From Furcasterigmium furcatum (lineage: Eukaryota; Ascomycota; Sordariomycetes; Glomerellales; Plectosphaerellaceae), in the NCBI GenBank assembly GCA_001599815.1, contig BCIA01000006.1, forward strand, positions 4,590,961 to 4,654,960: a stretch of DNA of 64,000 bases, read 5' to 3'. The notes beneath the pieces are model-generated. The model was given only the letters and a program-made list of their open reading frames with translations. It was not told the DNA's origin and did no database searches. The position numbers were made by a program, and so were the translations under genes. Shown piece by piece: positions 47,901 to 61,594 of this stretch (position 1 is its first letter; each line of letters begins with the position of its first letter).

Positions 47901-50900
47901 TCTAACGGTCTACTGCGTCAAATTCCGGAGAAGCGGGTGGTCAAATGTCCCTGGAACTCACCGTTGACTCCGGTCCCCAAAGAATACAGATCGTCCAGAG
48001 CGAGGGCGTGGGTGAGCTTCACAACACGAAGCGCCGAAAAGCAGGGAATAATCGAGTCATGCTTGTTTGACTCTTTCAGTTGAGCAACGAACGGGAGACG
48101 CCGCCACCTCGGTTGACATGGCAAACCTGGCTAGCCGTCAAACCCGTTTGCTCGCCATATGTGGTTATCTCCATGGGACATCGATGGCGGCCGAGGCGCC
48201 GACGCCAGCGCGCGCTTCGGTTCCTTGATGGCCACTTTTACCCCTGACAGATGCGTGCTCAGGGTTGATCGTCGCCCTCTGCCATTTGTCCTCTGTCGGC
48301 CTCCACCGAACACCCCCGCCTTGGATGAAACGACGGCTAGTATCCCTGCCTCTCATCGAGAACAGCATCAAAAACGGTCGGCCGCTTTTCGAGGTGTCGG
48401 CGGGCCTCGTCGCGTCGCGTCGCGTCTACGAAGAGACATGCTCACCCCAGATGCATAACCAGCGGGACCAAGGCTGAGCTGAGGATTCCCGTGCATAGGC
48501 TCGCTGTAAGGACGTTGTCTGAGCAGGGGTTGGAGTTCCTCATGTTGGCATGGTGCTTTTTGATGCCCAAATGAGTCGTTTCATAGGGGCACTCCCCGCG
48601 GAGCCAGTTGTTGCGGACCTGTTGTAACACTACCCCACCAAACCGAGGCTGCAACACACAACGGAGCCAAGCTAAGAGGTGCGGCATATCAGCCTACGGG
48701 TCGTTCGGAGCAGCTTCCCAACTTTCCGGGCGAGGACCACTCGCAGACACACCCACCCCGGCTCGTCCTGCGAGGACATTAACGGCCAACTCACACTGTA
48801 TCGATTCGACGATGACTTACACAGGCTGGTGCGTTCGAAGATTGCCCCAGGACCGATGGACGGAGTCCAGCCCAGCGAACACGACGGGAGGCATTCGATC
48901 TCTGTGCCAGCCGTCGACAAGCCTGCGGCCGCAAGTACCTATAGTACATACAAGAATAGGACGACTCTCGAGACAATGTGGTGGAGACATCCTCGCCTGC
49001 CTCGCCATTTTCAGCTGTCCCCGGTACGTCGAGGCTCACAGTCCCGCCGATGCAAGCCCCCCACGGCCTCCTCCGACACACAGACAGTACTGGGAGTCAA
49101 ACCGTCCATTTCGAGGCACATGGCGGCCCCGAAAGCCTCACAATACACGCACTGGTCGCGCCAGCAGAAGCATTGGGACCTAATAATCCTCTGGCAGCAG
49201 TACCCTGGCGACATTGTTACCGCAGGTGAGGCCGCATTCAAGCATCAAGCATCGGCAGCCCTGACCATGGTTGACAGCGGCCTCTCGTTGCCCCTGCCAC
49301 TGATCGTCTGCCACTACACCCGCCCCCCTTGCTTCGTGTGGTCATTTCGCACACCCCATCTTGCAGCACTCTCTTGCCAGTCACACCCTCCCTCTTCGTG
49401 CATCTCCCCCATTGGCTCTTCCTCACAACTGGCCTTCAACGACAGTCATGCGTTCATCCGTGAAAATCTGTCCAGAGAGAGGCGCGCCAGAGACCCGTAC
49501 GTACACTCCAGATCCTAGCCGAGATACCTACTCGTGCAGTCTCCGGTCCTCGCCCTTCCGCCCTCCGAGTCTATTCCCCCCCTCTCGTGCTACGACAACA
49601 CCCTAGGAGGTTGTATGAGACACCCTGCAAGCACCCATACTGGCACCAGTGCCAATCGAGGACAGCCTTGTGCCCTGGAAATCTTGAAACCTGCCCTCAC
49701 CAAGTCCTCGTACGTGGCTATTGTTGGCACTCGAGTCAGACGCGCCTACGTAACGAGTGTTGCGCACGATATGGCCGTATGGACGAAAGCTTGCCCCCTA
49801 TTGTCTCGCCAGGAGGCCCCTTCATGGTTCGAGGCGAGCATGACTTCTGCCATCCCGACAGCAACAAGTGTCATCGCAAAGGACGGAGTGGCTCCATCCA
49901 AAGGTGGCGCGGCATTATCCGTTACTTCAGCCGGGACAAGCTCGATCAGTGTGAAGAGAGAGAGCACCACCCCTGGGGACAAGGCAGCACATCCCACCAG
50001 AACGGGCCGTTGTCCATGCCAACGTTGACCGTTTTCAAGGGCGGCTCGAGTGAGCATCCACTGATGCCGAAGACTGCGACTGCGGACTTGTCGACTGCTT
50101 CGAAGCAAAGAGAAAGGGCATCATAAGGCTTCCGACGACCATCCATCCACCTTCTTCGCGCGCGTTTATGTACAGCGGCGCTGTACTTCGCACACCTCCG
50201 TTTCCCGCTCCCAAATCTGCACCCACTGCCCCGTGCGAACCCTGCAGATTCCTCGGATCCTGCCTCGAGATTTCTCCGCAATACTAGCGGTACCCTTCGG
50301 TATTGATTCCACCTCCGTCACTGAAAGAGCAGGGGTTCCTTGAGAGGCAGACGAGCCATGCGACGGCTTCTCTGATTCTCGATCCATGACCGGCCCTGTC
50401 AGTTCCAGATGCAGAGTGCCTGTGGTCGATCGGGCCCCGCATTCTGTCTCTTCCACACCCTCAAATTTCTACAAGAGACATATCATCCTCCTTCATGGTA
50501 GCTGGGGCCGCCAAGTGTTTGTCTTCTTTCACTTCCGACTCAGGGCAGACCAACCTCCATCAGCTTTTACCCTTCACGTCTTCCTGCGAGGCAACGATAT
50601 CTAGGATACACCAGGAGTGGCCTGCGTTGTTCTTGAACTACGCTCTTGACGAGCCTCCGCCGGCACCGCTCTCCTACCCTTTCCGCCAGGTTGGGCGCCT
50701 TATATCGCTTCTGCTCTCTGGAGCCTTCGGAGGACTACCCGCCTTCCCGTCCTTCGGCCTCTTTTGGTCAACAGAGCAAGCCGCGCGCCATCGACTGTTT
50801 GGACCGACTGCGTCAAAGGACGACTACACCCATCCGTGACCCGACTCGAGGCTTTCCTGGTTGGGTGCTTCTTTTCTCCCCTACGATCTTGGACTCTCGC

Positions 50901-51106
50901 GATAAGCCCGCACCTTCGAGAGGTGCAGGATATGGTCCTGTCGCCCGGGCTCTGATGCTCCCAACGGTCTCCTGATACGCATACCAAGCACATCACTCGC
51001 TCGCTACCCAAGTACCACTTTTGCACTCTCGCTTGGCCATACCTGGCGCCCTCAGCTTTCCATAAACACACCGTACTTCGAAGTCACCCCCACGACAGCT
51101 GTTCCG
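44964..51106. other. Gene desert upstream of the homeobox regulator
   Basis: About 6.1 kb. The many ORFs (60-280 codons, both strands) overlap one another, lack domains and look compositional. A short GTCGC repeat lies near 48405-48425. From about 49.2 kb the plus strand becomes pyrimidine-rich, as in a promoter/leader; upstream non-coding exons of the homeobox gene are possible. Confidence 0.55.
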
Positions 51107-53342
51107 ATGCTAGTATCCAGACATCCTGACACAGACTCCAGCCACTGGCCTTTCAGCAAGCTTGAGAACACATCGCACAAACCCCCTATCACCCCTCCAC
51201 GCATGTCGAGCCACTTCGACTCGCAGCTGTCGACACAAGGTGACTGGCAGGGCCACTTTCCATGTCTTCCCCCTGATAGCAACGGATTCTCCCAGTCATA
51301 TGAGACGGGCAACGAGCCTGCGGAGTCCTCTCGGCCCCGGTCTATCGGCGATGAACATGGCCAACCAGGCATCGACTCCGCCGCAGATCAGAGCTCCCAG
51401 ATAAATCGTCCTCAGGAAGGAGACACATCGACCCTCGAGCACCTCCCCACCCCGGAGCAGACAGACCAACAGACCGACACATGCTCGGCGACCACCACGG
51501 CCTCAATGCAAAACGGCGCTTCTCCGAGCACGTCGAGGGCCGGGCTTGCGATGGCAACGGAGCCCTTGAATTCTAGTTCGGGTACGACGGGACAGGGAAT
51601 CTGCAGCTCGATCCCTGGAGCAAACGGCGACAACTTTCCCCCGATCAAGGAAGAAGATGATGAAATCCTCGACGACGACGATGTTGATGTGGATGGAGAG
51701 GTACCCGGGCAGCCAATGACCGCGGCAGAGCGCACCGCGCAACGAAGGAAGATGAAGCGATTTCGGTAGGATGTCACTCTTGCGAAGTCACCTGCTTGGA
51801 TTAACACAGCGACAGTCTAACTCATCAACAAACACGCTTCTTGATGAGCGAGTTTGCTAAGCAACCCCATCCAGACGCGGCACACCGAGAGCGCCTCTCC
51901 AGGGAGATTCCTGGACTGAGTCCCCGACAGGTTCAGGTCTGGTTCCAAAATCGGTCAGTGGCCCATGACCCGTGCTCACATTCCTTCGTCCTTTCATGCT
52001 AATGCATTACAGGCGAGCCAAGATCAAGAGGCTCACAGCTGATGACCGGGATCGAATGATCAAGATGAGAGCGGTTCCAGATGATTTTGATAATGTACAG
52101 GCACTGCATTCGCCTTATGGGGCTGTTCATGGTCTCGGAACCCCGATGGCGTCGCCAGTCGACTTTGGCAGCTCGCCTTACACGGATCATATGATGCGCC
52201 CGTTGGTCATCGATGTTAGACGAGGTGACGGAGATAATCACATGTCCCCCACGGGACTGAGCCCAGCATTCGGAAACATCGGCTTCTCTACCTCTGCATC
52301 TATGAGCAACCCCGACTTGCTCTCTCCCATGTCCCCAAGCCCAGGAGATCATCGATACGGCTATGGCAGCCACGTGTCAGGCTCGCTGACTGGGGGCTCT
52401 CGGCCAACACACACCTTCGGGCGCCAGGCGACTTTGGACAATTCCATGTTGCAGGGCCGACAGGTCAACCGCCCGCTCCAGCCTCTTCACTTGCGCGAAA
52501 GTATGACCAGGTCACGGTCCGACAACCTGCATTCGCCCCTCCGGACGGGAATGTCTTGGAAGGGAGATTCAATTGACTACACGACGTATTCCGGTGGAAG
52601 CACCAGCCCACAGATGAGTGGACGGCAGCAATCGATGTATCAGGGAGACAGCATGAACGGTGGCGGGCCGAACAGTGGTCTTGATTATGAGTCGGGTGCG
52701 TATCTTTGGCTACAGGATCCTGACTGCTTGTTGAGGACAATGCTAACATCACCAAAAGCGCACTCTCTCCAAGCACCTTCCAACATCAACTACTCCAGCT
52801 ACCAGCCCTCGAGCCTCCAGCAAAGCTCGCAGAGTCGTCTCAGAAACCGAGCTTCTTCGGCAACGCTGCCACTCGGTTTAGATCTTCGCAACCAGTATCG
52901 ATCTGTTAGCTCAGCCAGCACTACCCCCGCGACATCCCGAGACGTTTCTTCTACCGCTTCTCATTTCACGGGAACCCCCGCAACGACGTACAGCACAAGC
53001 TTCCCTTCAGCACCATTGACAGCGCCGATGGAATTCTCCATGCCACGCACGCCGGGGAGCGCTACCCAGGCAACCAGGCCAGGAGTCCAGGACTATTCGG
53101 TGCCGCAGATGAGCGCCCCTATCGCACCCCCCAACGACTTTGCACAAGCTTTCGACGCACGAACTCCATTGAGAGAGTCCTTCGGGGCAGGCGAGCATCA
53201 TGGCCTGGAACATCGTGGCGGGCATGCTTTTGGGGGAGAATTCGGGGCTGGCTCGGCCCTGAAGAGAAAGAGAAGCTTCACTATCCCGGGAAGCTCGCCG
53301 ACCCCCGGGACTGGTGCGTCTTTATACGGGCATCAATCTTGA
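51107..53342 (+). CDS. Homeodomain transcription factor
   Basis: Four exons (51107-51765, 51816-51953, 52013-52695, 52759-53342) encode about 687 aa. The N-terminal 200 residues are Ser/Thr/Gln-rich with an acidic EEDDEILDDDD patch before the DNA-binding domain. The homeodomain runs from RRKMKRFR across the first two introns to RQVQVWFQNRRAKIKR. The recognition helix holds WF, Gln50, Asn51 and Arg53. The second intron cuts the Arg codon of WFQNR. The third intron (63 nt) is a multiple of three, so it can be read through, but its GTGCGT donor and GCTAAC branch point support splicing. The remainder is Ser/Pro/Thr-rich and disordered. It is a single homeodomain of ordinary length, not TALE. Fungal relatives control conidiation, fruiting body or appressorium development; the precise orthologue was not identified. 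Confidence 0.9.
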
Positions 53343-56300
53343 ACCACACATTTCTCGAATGAGAGTTGCGTGGCGATGATACGCTGAGGCCCAACAACTT
53401 TACACTTCTTGCACATATACATACTCGACTTGCCTCGACCGACGGCAACAATGGATTGGCAGTGTCGAGACAGCACAACACGCTGCTGCAGCTTTATTTG
53501 ATTCACTTTGTCTTGGCCAACGGCATCCGGTGGGGATTGGCGGCCATTCTGCTTTTCGACACGGGGCGCGAGGGACACTCGACGCATTGTATGCGGCATC
53601 GCGAGGTCTGACAGAAGTATCGACCGATGAACGGATTCGACCTGGAGTTTATGGGAGCGGGGGGTCACTTTGTTTGGTGAATTTCAAGCGGCGGATCAAG
53701 CGATGGGAATGGAACTCATCACACTACCTGTTCCCAACTTGCAGCATTTCTTTTCCTTTTTCAACGAATACTTGGCGTCATCGAACCAGAACTCTGAGGT
53801 GCTTCCATTTAGATCCGGAGGAGGCATAGCGGGGCCTCCATGCCTGCTCGGAGCATTCATACGGGTTACTTACGGGAAGGGAGAGGAAACGGAACTGGGA
53901 GCGGCTCGGCGTCAAGTCGCCGGGACTTCAGGCACTCACTCGATCAAAGGGGCAGGACATATGATGGGGCTGGTCATCCTCCTTCCACTGTGCATAGGCC
54001 GGCTCTTTGGTTCGTTCGGCTACGGGGGACAGGCTGGGTTCCGGGTCTCTTCTGCTTCCGGCGGCGCCGACAGCTGCACAGGAGACCCCGTTACCTGTTC
54101 CAGCATGGCCCTGGCACGACGAACCTCAAGCCGCCGCCGGCGGGCAACGCAGGTCTCCCCCTTTTTGCACTTTTGTACATACATTCACATTCTGTTCCGG
54201 CCTAGGAGGATATCATGAGGCTTTTAGTTTACCCCTTTTAGTACCTGAAATTCACATCCATGACAAGCCGCCCGCTCTGGGGACGCTCTAGAAGAATCTA
54301 ATCTGGGGTCAGGTCTGGTCCGAGCCTCCGGGACCCCAGCGCGGGGTCCGGAGGCTGACGTTGCGGGTTCCCAATCGGATCAGGCCGTGGATCACTCGAC
54401 GACCGGCCGTCCGATGCGCTTGCCTTCGTCAGGGAGCGAATGCTCCTCCTCGGGAGCAGCAGCAGTAGCAGCATGGGAACGGGTAAGCAGGCATCATCTG
54501 ATATCTCCCTGCGGCGGTGTGTCTTTTTCCCCGCAAACGGCGCACATGAGACGCATATGCCTGCGGCGGTCTCCCTGATGCCCTCTGCCCTCATGCGCCG
54601 CCCGATCTGGACGTGGGCCTCGCGGCGTGGCTGGCGGCAATGCCACGCAGGCTCAGGTCGAGGGAACGTTCTACCCCACGAAAAGCGTGCCCTGTGCAGG
54701 CCGCGCCTCCTGGGAGGGGCGTGGGCATGGAGGGGGATGGAGGAGTGTTCTGCCCGGCGCGGCGGCGGCCCAGGCCGTGCCAACGCGGGGGAGGAGGGCA
54801 TGGCCGGCGGTGACGAGTACCGTGGTCTAGGAGGGACTCGCTGGAGGGGGCGTGGGGTGTGCTCCTTGGCCGAGCTGAGCATCGTGCATTGCAGATAGGG
54901 GGGCAAGGCCAGGGCCAGGGCTAGAGGCACGGGGTGGATGTGCTTTTCTCTCCGAAGGAAAGTATGAGGCGTTGCTAAACTTGGACTTGGTGCATGAGGA
55001 GGCATGGCATTGCGCTGTGGCTCGCTCTGCAGCGATGACGGGTGGTTTTTTTCCTGGGGAAAGGGGGTGGGTGGCCGGGGTCCGGGGCGGGTGCAACGTC
55101 ACGCTCAGTCGGGAGGTCCTGCTGCGAGTGTGGCCTGTCGGAGGGGCGGGTATTGCGCTGAATCATCGTGGGCAGATGTTGAGGGTGATTACGGGTGCTT
55201 TGGCTTGTTATGGTCATGCGCGGATGGTGTTGAGACGGAGGAGTGTATGCCGCGGGTTGGGAAAAAGGGGTTGGCCTGGGCTATGCGGGAGTCGGTGGTA
55301 TGTAGCTCGCATGCAACGGTCTTACGGCTTAAATCCTATCAATCGGCTTTGAATCCCATCCTTCATTCTCTACGCTGATACGTCTCAGAGCTCATTCTCA
55401 CGTCACCGCATGTCGTGGTTCAGATGACCTCCCTGCAGATGTCACCATCGATCGTGGCCTATGGTTGACGCACACTGGCAGATAGCGACGACCTCCAGAC
55501 CAAGGAACGACTTTCAGATAACAGGAAATCGAAAGGCCCTCTCTGTCGATGATCCCTCGGCACTGATTCCGCCAGCCCGCCCCCCTGATCCAATCGGATT
55601 CCGAGCAGGCCGAGATGCACGGAATCTTCAGGGCAGAGGGCGATCAACGGCAGTCGGCTCGACATGCTCTGGGCGCCACGGGGCACGGGGGCAGATGACT
55701 CAACCTGTTTTCGGGCTGGCGGCGTCCCAGTTCGGATGCTCGGAGCGTACGTCGGCGGTGATCGCGCAGGAGAGGTTGGTCGCTCGGGGGAGGTCTGCGA
55801 CGATGAGAGGGACGAAGAGGAGTAGAAGGAGGAGGCGTGTTGGTCGGGTAGCGAGCGAGAGTGCTTGGGTGGCTCGTCACTTTCGTCTGGCGGTGACACA
55901 AGTTGCAGATGTTCCCGTGGCGAGGTCATGGAGGAGGAGGGAGACGTGAGCGAGGACGGACCTGGGAGAAGATGGTGACTCGGGTGGCATATCCGAGTTT
56001 TGCCGTGGTGTTGCCGCGGTGTTCCCATTTCCAATGGCACGGCTGCAGAGAGAGACAACTGATGGATGGATGTCTGCTCGTGGCAGGGTGCAGACACCTC
56101 ACTCGCACACTCTTCTCGTTGCTGCGATGCTGATACCCGCATCACACACATCCAGACCATCCCCCCAGGACCACAGGAGGGCTTCTCCCTCACCATCAGC
56201 GGCAAAAGCTGGTTCGAAACATGTGGCTTGGGGTGCGTCCCTACGGGTGAGTGATCATGCTGGTCGCCTGGTTCTGTGTAACCGCCTCCTCGTCGTCGGA

Positions 56301-57850
56301 CCAGCAAGTCGAGCCGAGTAGTACCGGTTCCTGATGCTGGCCTCGCAGCCTCGAGACGTGGTTAACGGAGCAGCAGTCAGCCCGGAGCTGCGCCGTTTGA
56401 AACCGGGCCGCAGTGCGCCTTTTCTCTCTCCTATCACACCGACTGCCGTCCGCGGTCGATGCGGCCGCCCGCCAACACGCGGGTTGACAACGACAGCTGT
56501 CCTGGGAACCTGCATACAAGGCATTCTCACACCGCACAAGATTGCGGGAGCCCCCATTATGCACAGGGCTAAATGTCTCCGGTCTGGGAATGCGTCGTGA
56601 CACGTCGGACCGGCGTGCGAGAAATTGGAGGGATCGATTCCATGGGAGGGAGGCTCGGTCTGCGTCTGAGCCGCGACGACCGCATCAAGTTCCGTCGTCG
56701 CAGATCCCAGGAGTGGATGTTGCCGTCATTGACGGCGACCGGTAGCTGTGGCCGTCCGTGCTGAAAAGGGGTCACATTCGGGCCGTCCATGGCGCAAGGC
56801 TTGGGTATAATAGATCACATATCGGCCCCAGGGGGGAGACGGCACCCCGCCTGATCCCAGCACGCCCCTGCTCACATGACTTTACCGAGGACGGACGCAG
56901 AATCTCAACTGTGGTAGAGGCGAGCGGTGTGCTTCCTGACTGCAGCAGACAGACGGAGGGCGGCGGCGAGGAGGGAAGATGCCGCCGAGTCGCGGTCCGA
57001 GGCCAGAACAGAACGGCGCTCCGCGACCGCGGGGCCTCACAGTAAGGATGAGACATCGTCTGCACGGCGCCTTCAGGAATGGAGAAGAAGAAATGCGAAC
57101 GGTCAGATGAGCGTTCAGAGGTTGGGATGTTGAGGATCTGAACGGGTGGAGCGGCTGGTCGGAAGGGCCGTTCCGATCGCCCTCTCGGGCAAGGATCTGA
57201 TATGGCTGCTATAACGGGTGCTGAGGTAATGTGACCATCGATAAAGGGGTCTTTGGACGATATGCCAATTCGGTATTGAACTGACGAGAAGTTGGCGCTA
57301 TCGTGACGTTGGTGTTGCTGAGCCCCTGAATCACTTTCAGGGGTAACTTTGATGCCCATGAGTGCCACGATGAGCTCTCAGCAACAACGCGCTTGGTGTG
57401 ATTCACCTTTTACTGGATCGTATACGATCATCGATTGAATCTCTTATTTTCGACATGATGGTGACCCGTGTTCAATTTGTTGAGCCTTTAGTCGAAGACG
57501 AGCCTTCAAGTCTCGGTTACTTGGCATGAGGGTCACAGAAAGCATGGCCGGCCCAGCTATGATGCCGTCCAGATACGTTGCCCTTGAAGTATCTGTAACT
57601 AAGTAAAAGGGTATCTCGAATTTCGTAGACTCGATTTGATGTCTGTTGGTCGACGTGGCCGTTCCGAGGGCGGAGGGATGCGCCTTGCAATGTGCCTTCA
57701 TGTACATAAGTGAAGATTGATTTACCATCTTCACCATGGAGAAAGCCCTGATGTATGCTTCATATTGTATTTCTCGCCAAATGTAAATGATTTCATCCGC
57801 TTATCTATGCCTTGTCGTTTCTAGAGCCCTCGTGACTCTGTAAGTCACCT
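53343..57850. other. Intergenic region between convergent homeobox and transporter genes
   Basis: About 4.5 kb. One right-truncated repeat copy lies at 57528-57676. ORFs of 235 and 282 codons on the minus strand (54298-55005 and 55459-56307) are Pro/Ser/Arg-rich without a domain and were not accepted. Confidence 0.55.
57528..57676 (+). repeat. MITE-like element, copy C, right end lost
   Basis: Begins GAGGGTCACAGAAAGCATGG and continues GGCCCAGCTATGATGCCGTC and CGTTGCCCTTGAA. It has one GGTATCTCGAATTTC unit and TGGTCGACGTGGCCGTTCCG, then departs from the family before the right inverted repeat. It lies about 175 bp beyond the stop codon of the BOR1-like gene. Confidence 0.75.
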
Positions 57851-60086
57851 CTAATCCCTCTTCGACCCTCCAGACCTCGTCTTCGTGACATCTACGAGGC
57901 CTGACCTCTCGCGTTCCAGCGACCTCGAGCCGCCTCTACTTCCTCTTCTCGTCGCCGTGCCTGCGTAAATTCCTGCGTCCGCAACATCCTCCTCGCTCTT
58001 CCTCGGACTCCCCGCCGTAGCAAAAACGCCATCCTCCCGGTCCCCCAAGTCCCTCTCGCTCATCCTGCGGCTCAGCCTTCTACTCAGCTGCCTCGTCGCG
58101 GGCACATCCGCTTCCCTCTCAGGGGTATCCGTCCCATCGTTATCCCCTCCATCACCGGCAACATCCACAACACCTCCCACATTCTCCATGATGAACGCCG
58201 AAGCGGTCGACTCATCCAGCGCCCCAAGCTCCCGCGGCGTGAACCACCTCGGCAGCGCCCACACCCTCAGCGGGATCAGCACCATGATGAACACGGGGAA
58301 GCCCACCGCCGCAATCGTCTGTGTGATCGCGAACGTCGCCCCGAACCCGAGCAGCTCGATCGCCACGAACAGCCATATTTTCCGCCTCCGCAGCCTGCGC
58401 AGCGGGTGGCGCGGCGGCGTCAGCGCGGCGTCCCGGAGCAGGAAGACGAGCTTGGCCGTGATGCCGTTCGCCTCGAGGGCCTGGACGCCCATGATGAAGA
58501 ACAGGCCGGCCAGGACGCCGTGGGGCACGAGGTGCAGGACCGAGAGCAGCGGGCCCGTCATGGTGCCGAGAGTCAGCAGGCCCTGGGCGAGGTTGGAGAC
58601 GCGCTGCTCGACGACGTGGGTCGCCTCGACGACGTGGCCGGGCGCCGGCTGGCCCTTCTCGTCGGTCGCGGCGCGGGACTTCTTGACCGTCAGGGCCTCC
58701 GTGTGGAAGGGCGCCTGGGGGATGAGGCCGTTGGGGAAGGGCAGGCCCAGGATGCCAGCGACGCCGACGGCGAGGCCGAGGAGGAAAAAGTCCCAGTGGA
58801 AGCCGGGGGGTTTGCGAAGCGGGAACTCGGTGCCCTGGGCAATGAGGGAGGATACTGCAGGGCGTTAGCTGTGACGCTCACCATGTGAGAGTGGAGGGCT
58901 TACCGTTGTGGTCGAACCAGAACAGAATCGTCAGCAGCACAGCGAACGGCAGGGCCAGGAAGATCTCTCCGACGCTCAGGTCCCAGAATCGGATCAGCCA
59001 GCTCCTGTCCACGGTGGGCATGAAGGCCACGCTGGTCGGGAGCACCTCGAGCTCGACCTGGTTCATGCGGCCGATGTGCACGAAGCCCGTGAAGAAGATG
59101 AGCGTGAGCGGGGTGCCGTAGTCCTTGAGGAAGATGCGGACGTGGTGGTGGAAGAGGCTGCTGGTGCCCAGCTCGCCGCAGACGTAGGCGACCATGAAAA
59201 GGAGCAGGGCGGCGACGACGGAGAGGTAGAAGCCGGGCCCGTCACCGAGGCGCTCGAGGACCTGGATGCCTTTTTGGAGGTAGATGAAGGCGACGTAGAA
59301 GCCGAAGATGTCGCAGGGGAAGCGGGTGACCCAGCGCAGCCAGTTGCAGGAGTTTGTGACGGCGAGTATCCAGTGGAGGATCAGGGACCAGCTGGGGAAC
59401 ATCAGTAGGGGAACATGGGAGTGGAAGGGCCGGGAGAGGGTGGCTTACATGCCAATCCAGCACATGAAGGCGAGGTAGTCGACGCCAGTAGGGAGCATGA
59501 TGTCGTAGACGGTGCTGGTGGTGTTAGTCAACTAATAGACAAGAGGTAGGGGGCTTAAGCAGGATGACATACTAGTTGAAGACGGTGATGGGGCCAGTGA
59601 CACCGACGATGACGAGCGGCTGGCACGAAAAGAGAGAGAAAAGGACCGCGCCGAGGACAGATGCTAGGAGGACCTCGTTGACGCCGTAGCTCGAGCCAGT
59701 GCTGGTGAACATGTCGAGGGAGAAAGCCAGGGCGGGAAGGATGCTATTCTGGTCAGCTCGGAGTTCATGAGTAGGTTAGGGTTCCACGGGTTTACAAGAT
59801 TGATACCAAGAAGAAAAGGGGGCGCTCACTTTGCAAAATACATGTAGACCGTGGCCGGGACGACACGATAGTCCCAGGCATCGGCCCAGTCGCTCCAGTA
59901 GTAGGGCACCCGTCTGCGGACGTCGTTGATCATGCCGCGGAACAGGTGTATCGTCCACCACTTCTCGGCCGACGCGGTGCTCTGCCCTCTAACACGCGAA
60001 GAAGACCGTTGCGCCTCGGCATCGTCCATGCCCGAGGCGCTGTTCCCTGCTGGGGGACCCAGCTTGTCGCCTGGTATTGTTGTCAT
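57851..60086 (-). CDS. bor1: BOR1/SLC4-family anion (borate/bicarbonate) transporter
   Basis: Five exons on the minus strand (60086-59830, 59743-59573, 59514-59449, 59391-58904, 58854-57851) encode 661 aa. After a hydrophilic N-terminus, HLFRGMINDVRRRVPYYWSDW leads into the first spans with NILPALAFSLDMF, a conserved SLC4 helix. LFSCQPLVIVGVTGPITVFNY is the family's substrate-site region. CWIGIWSLILHW, RFPCDIFGFYVAFIYLQKG, PPGFHWDFFLLGL and GLPFPNGLIPQAP follow in the known order. The cytosolic C-terminus is Ser/Arg/Glu-rich. Yeast Bor1 exports borate at the plasma membrane. All splice junctions preserve both frame and motif; the first acceptor is the AATAG site because it restores NILP. Confidence 0.93.
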
Positions 60087-61594
60087 GGTGGGTTCTTCAG
60101 CGGATAACCAGGGCCATCAAAAGCTGCTGGAACCAGAACCAAACCTGACAGCAGCAGAGCCCAGGACGACGGGGTATAAGTGCTGAGCCAGGCGGGTCAC
60201 CCTCTCTCGTGGTGCTCGAGGAATGTGGCGATCAAGACTTTTTGATCCGGGGCCGGGGAAGTGGGGCAGCTTTCGGAGGCGGGACGGCAGACAAAGTTGC
60301 GGCAGCCAATGACGTCTCGAGCGCACTCGATTCAAGCTCCAAAGAAACGACTCGAGATGTCTTGTCCCGTTCTCCCGCTCTCAAAGGGAGGGACAGAGGA
60401 GAAAGTCCCAGGCTCCGGGGATACTTATACACACCATCCAGAACGCCCTGTCAAGGGTCCGCCAAGCTCCCCGAAAAATCGGTGGGGGCAAACCCCTGTC
60501 GTCGCCCACGGTCCGTGTCCGATGCAAGCGTCGCCAGTGGATCACAGGCGCCGTTGTTGAGCCTCATGCGCTGAGATTCCCCGTGCCAAGAGCTGTCTGT
60601 CTCGAGGATATCTGGAGAAGCACGCTCCCGAGAGTCTGGAGAAGCGCACGACGAAGCAGTAATGTCTCCTGCTCCTAGAGTATCCCTCGAGCATCACCCC
60701 TGCTTATCCGTCCCCTTCCTCAGCGTCATCACCCAAGAATACCTCACTCACCGCTCGGCCCATACCGGACGGAGATGGCGCCCCAATCCTGCTGCTCACT
60801 GGTTGCTGAGGATGCCGTCATGACATTGCTGATCAATGTCATGATTTGCCCCTCTTGACTCAGGGCCCCTTCGGAAGGTCTCTCGACAGGAAACCCCCGG
60901 GGCACCATCTCTACTCTCCTCTGGGACCCCAACGCCTCGAAATCTAGATCTTGCATCCCGTCCAGATCTCGAAGTGGTAGACGCAGGGATCGATCCTGAC
61001 CTGGAGCATGCGAGCGAAAAGGTGGGGCGCCTAATTGGTCTCTCCCCCTTTTTCTGCCCGGGCAGAACTTTGGAAAGCCTGGACAAGTGGAGCCGCATCG
61101 TCAAGTTCAACGGTCAATTCGTGTTGTCGATGTCTTCATCCAACCCCTGAAGTTCCTCTCTGGCCATGATACGGGCAGCACATGAACAGACTGCAAAATG
61201 CAAAACAAATTGAACATATCTACTAGACTCCATGTATCCCATTCTCCTAGCGCCCAAGAGTCGGTGATGCGAGTGTATTTACACATATAGTACAAAGTCT
61301 GTCTTTCTTCTGTCTTCTGCTTCTTTTGGTATTTCCACTCCACACCACCCGACTCGCGTGCCAGCACCCGTCGCCATCCCCTCGTCCCGTAGAGTACAAT
61401 CACCCCTACCTCACACACCCTTCCCCCCCTTGCAAACAAAACAAAAAGAGTCGAGAATCCTTATCCATGAAAGCCGGGGGCCATGCATGCCGGGGTTTTA
61501 ATGCCGAGGAAAAGCGCCAGAGAGGAGTCAAGGGTGCGTGTAGGGTGTTGTCAGACCAGGACGACGTCGTCAGGCCCAGTCAGAGACTAATAAA
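60087..61594. other. Intergenic region, no gene seen
   Basis: About 1.5 kb holding the promoter of the transporter and the 3' flank of the protease gene. An ORF at 61107-61439 (minus strand) has no domain. Confidence 0.6.

Noticed and set aside
49587..50126. 179-codon plus-strand ORF, rich in Cys/His
   Set aside because: Cys and His are scattered without zinc-finger spacing, and it overlaps two other ORFs of similar length.
54298..55005. 235-codon minus-strand ORF
   Set aside because: Pro/Arg/Ser/His-rich composition typical of a GC-rich non-coding frame; no motif.
55459..56307. 282-codon minus-strand ORF with Ser/Pro-rich stretches
   Set aside because: No domain, atypical His/Cys/Arg-rich start, and no supporting introns or neighbours. 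It could be a pseudogene fragment but is not supportable.
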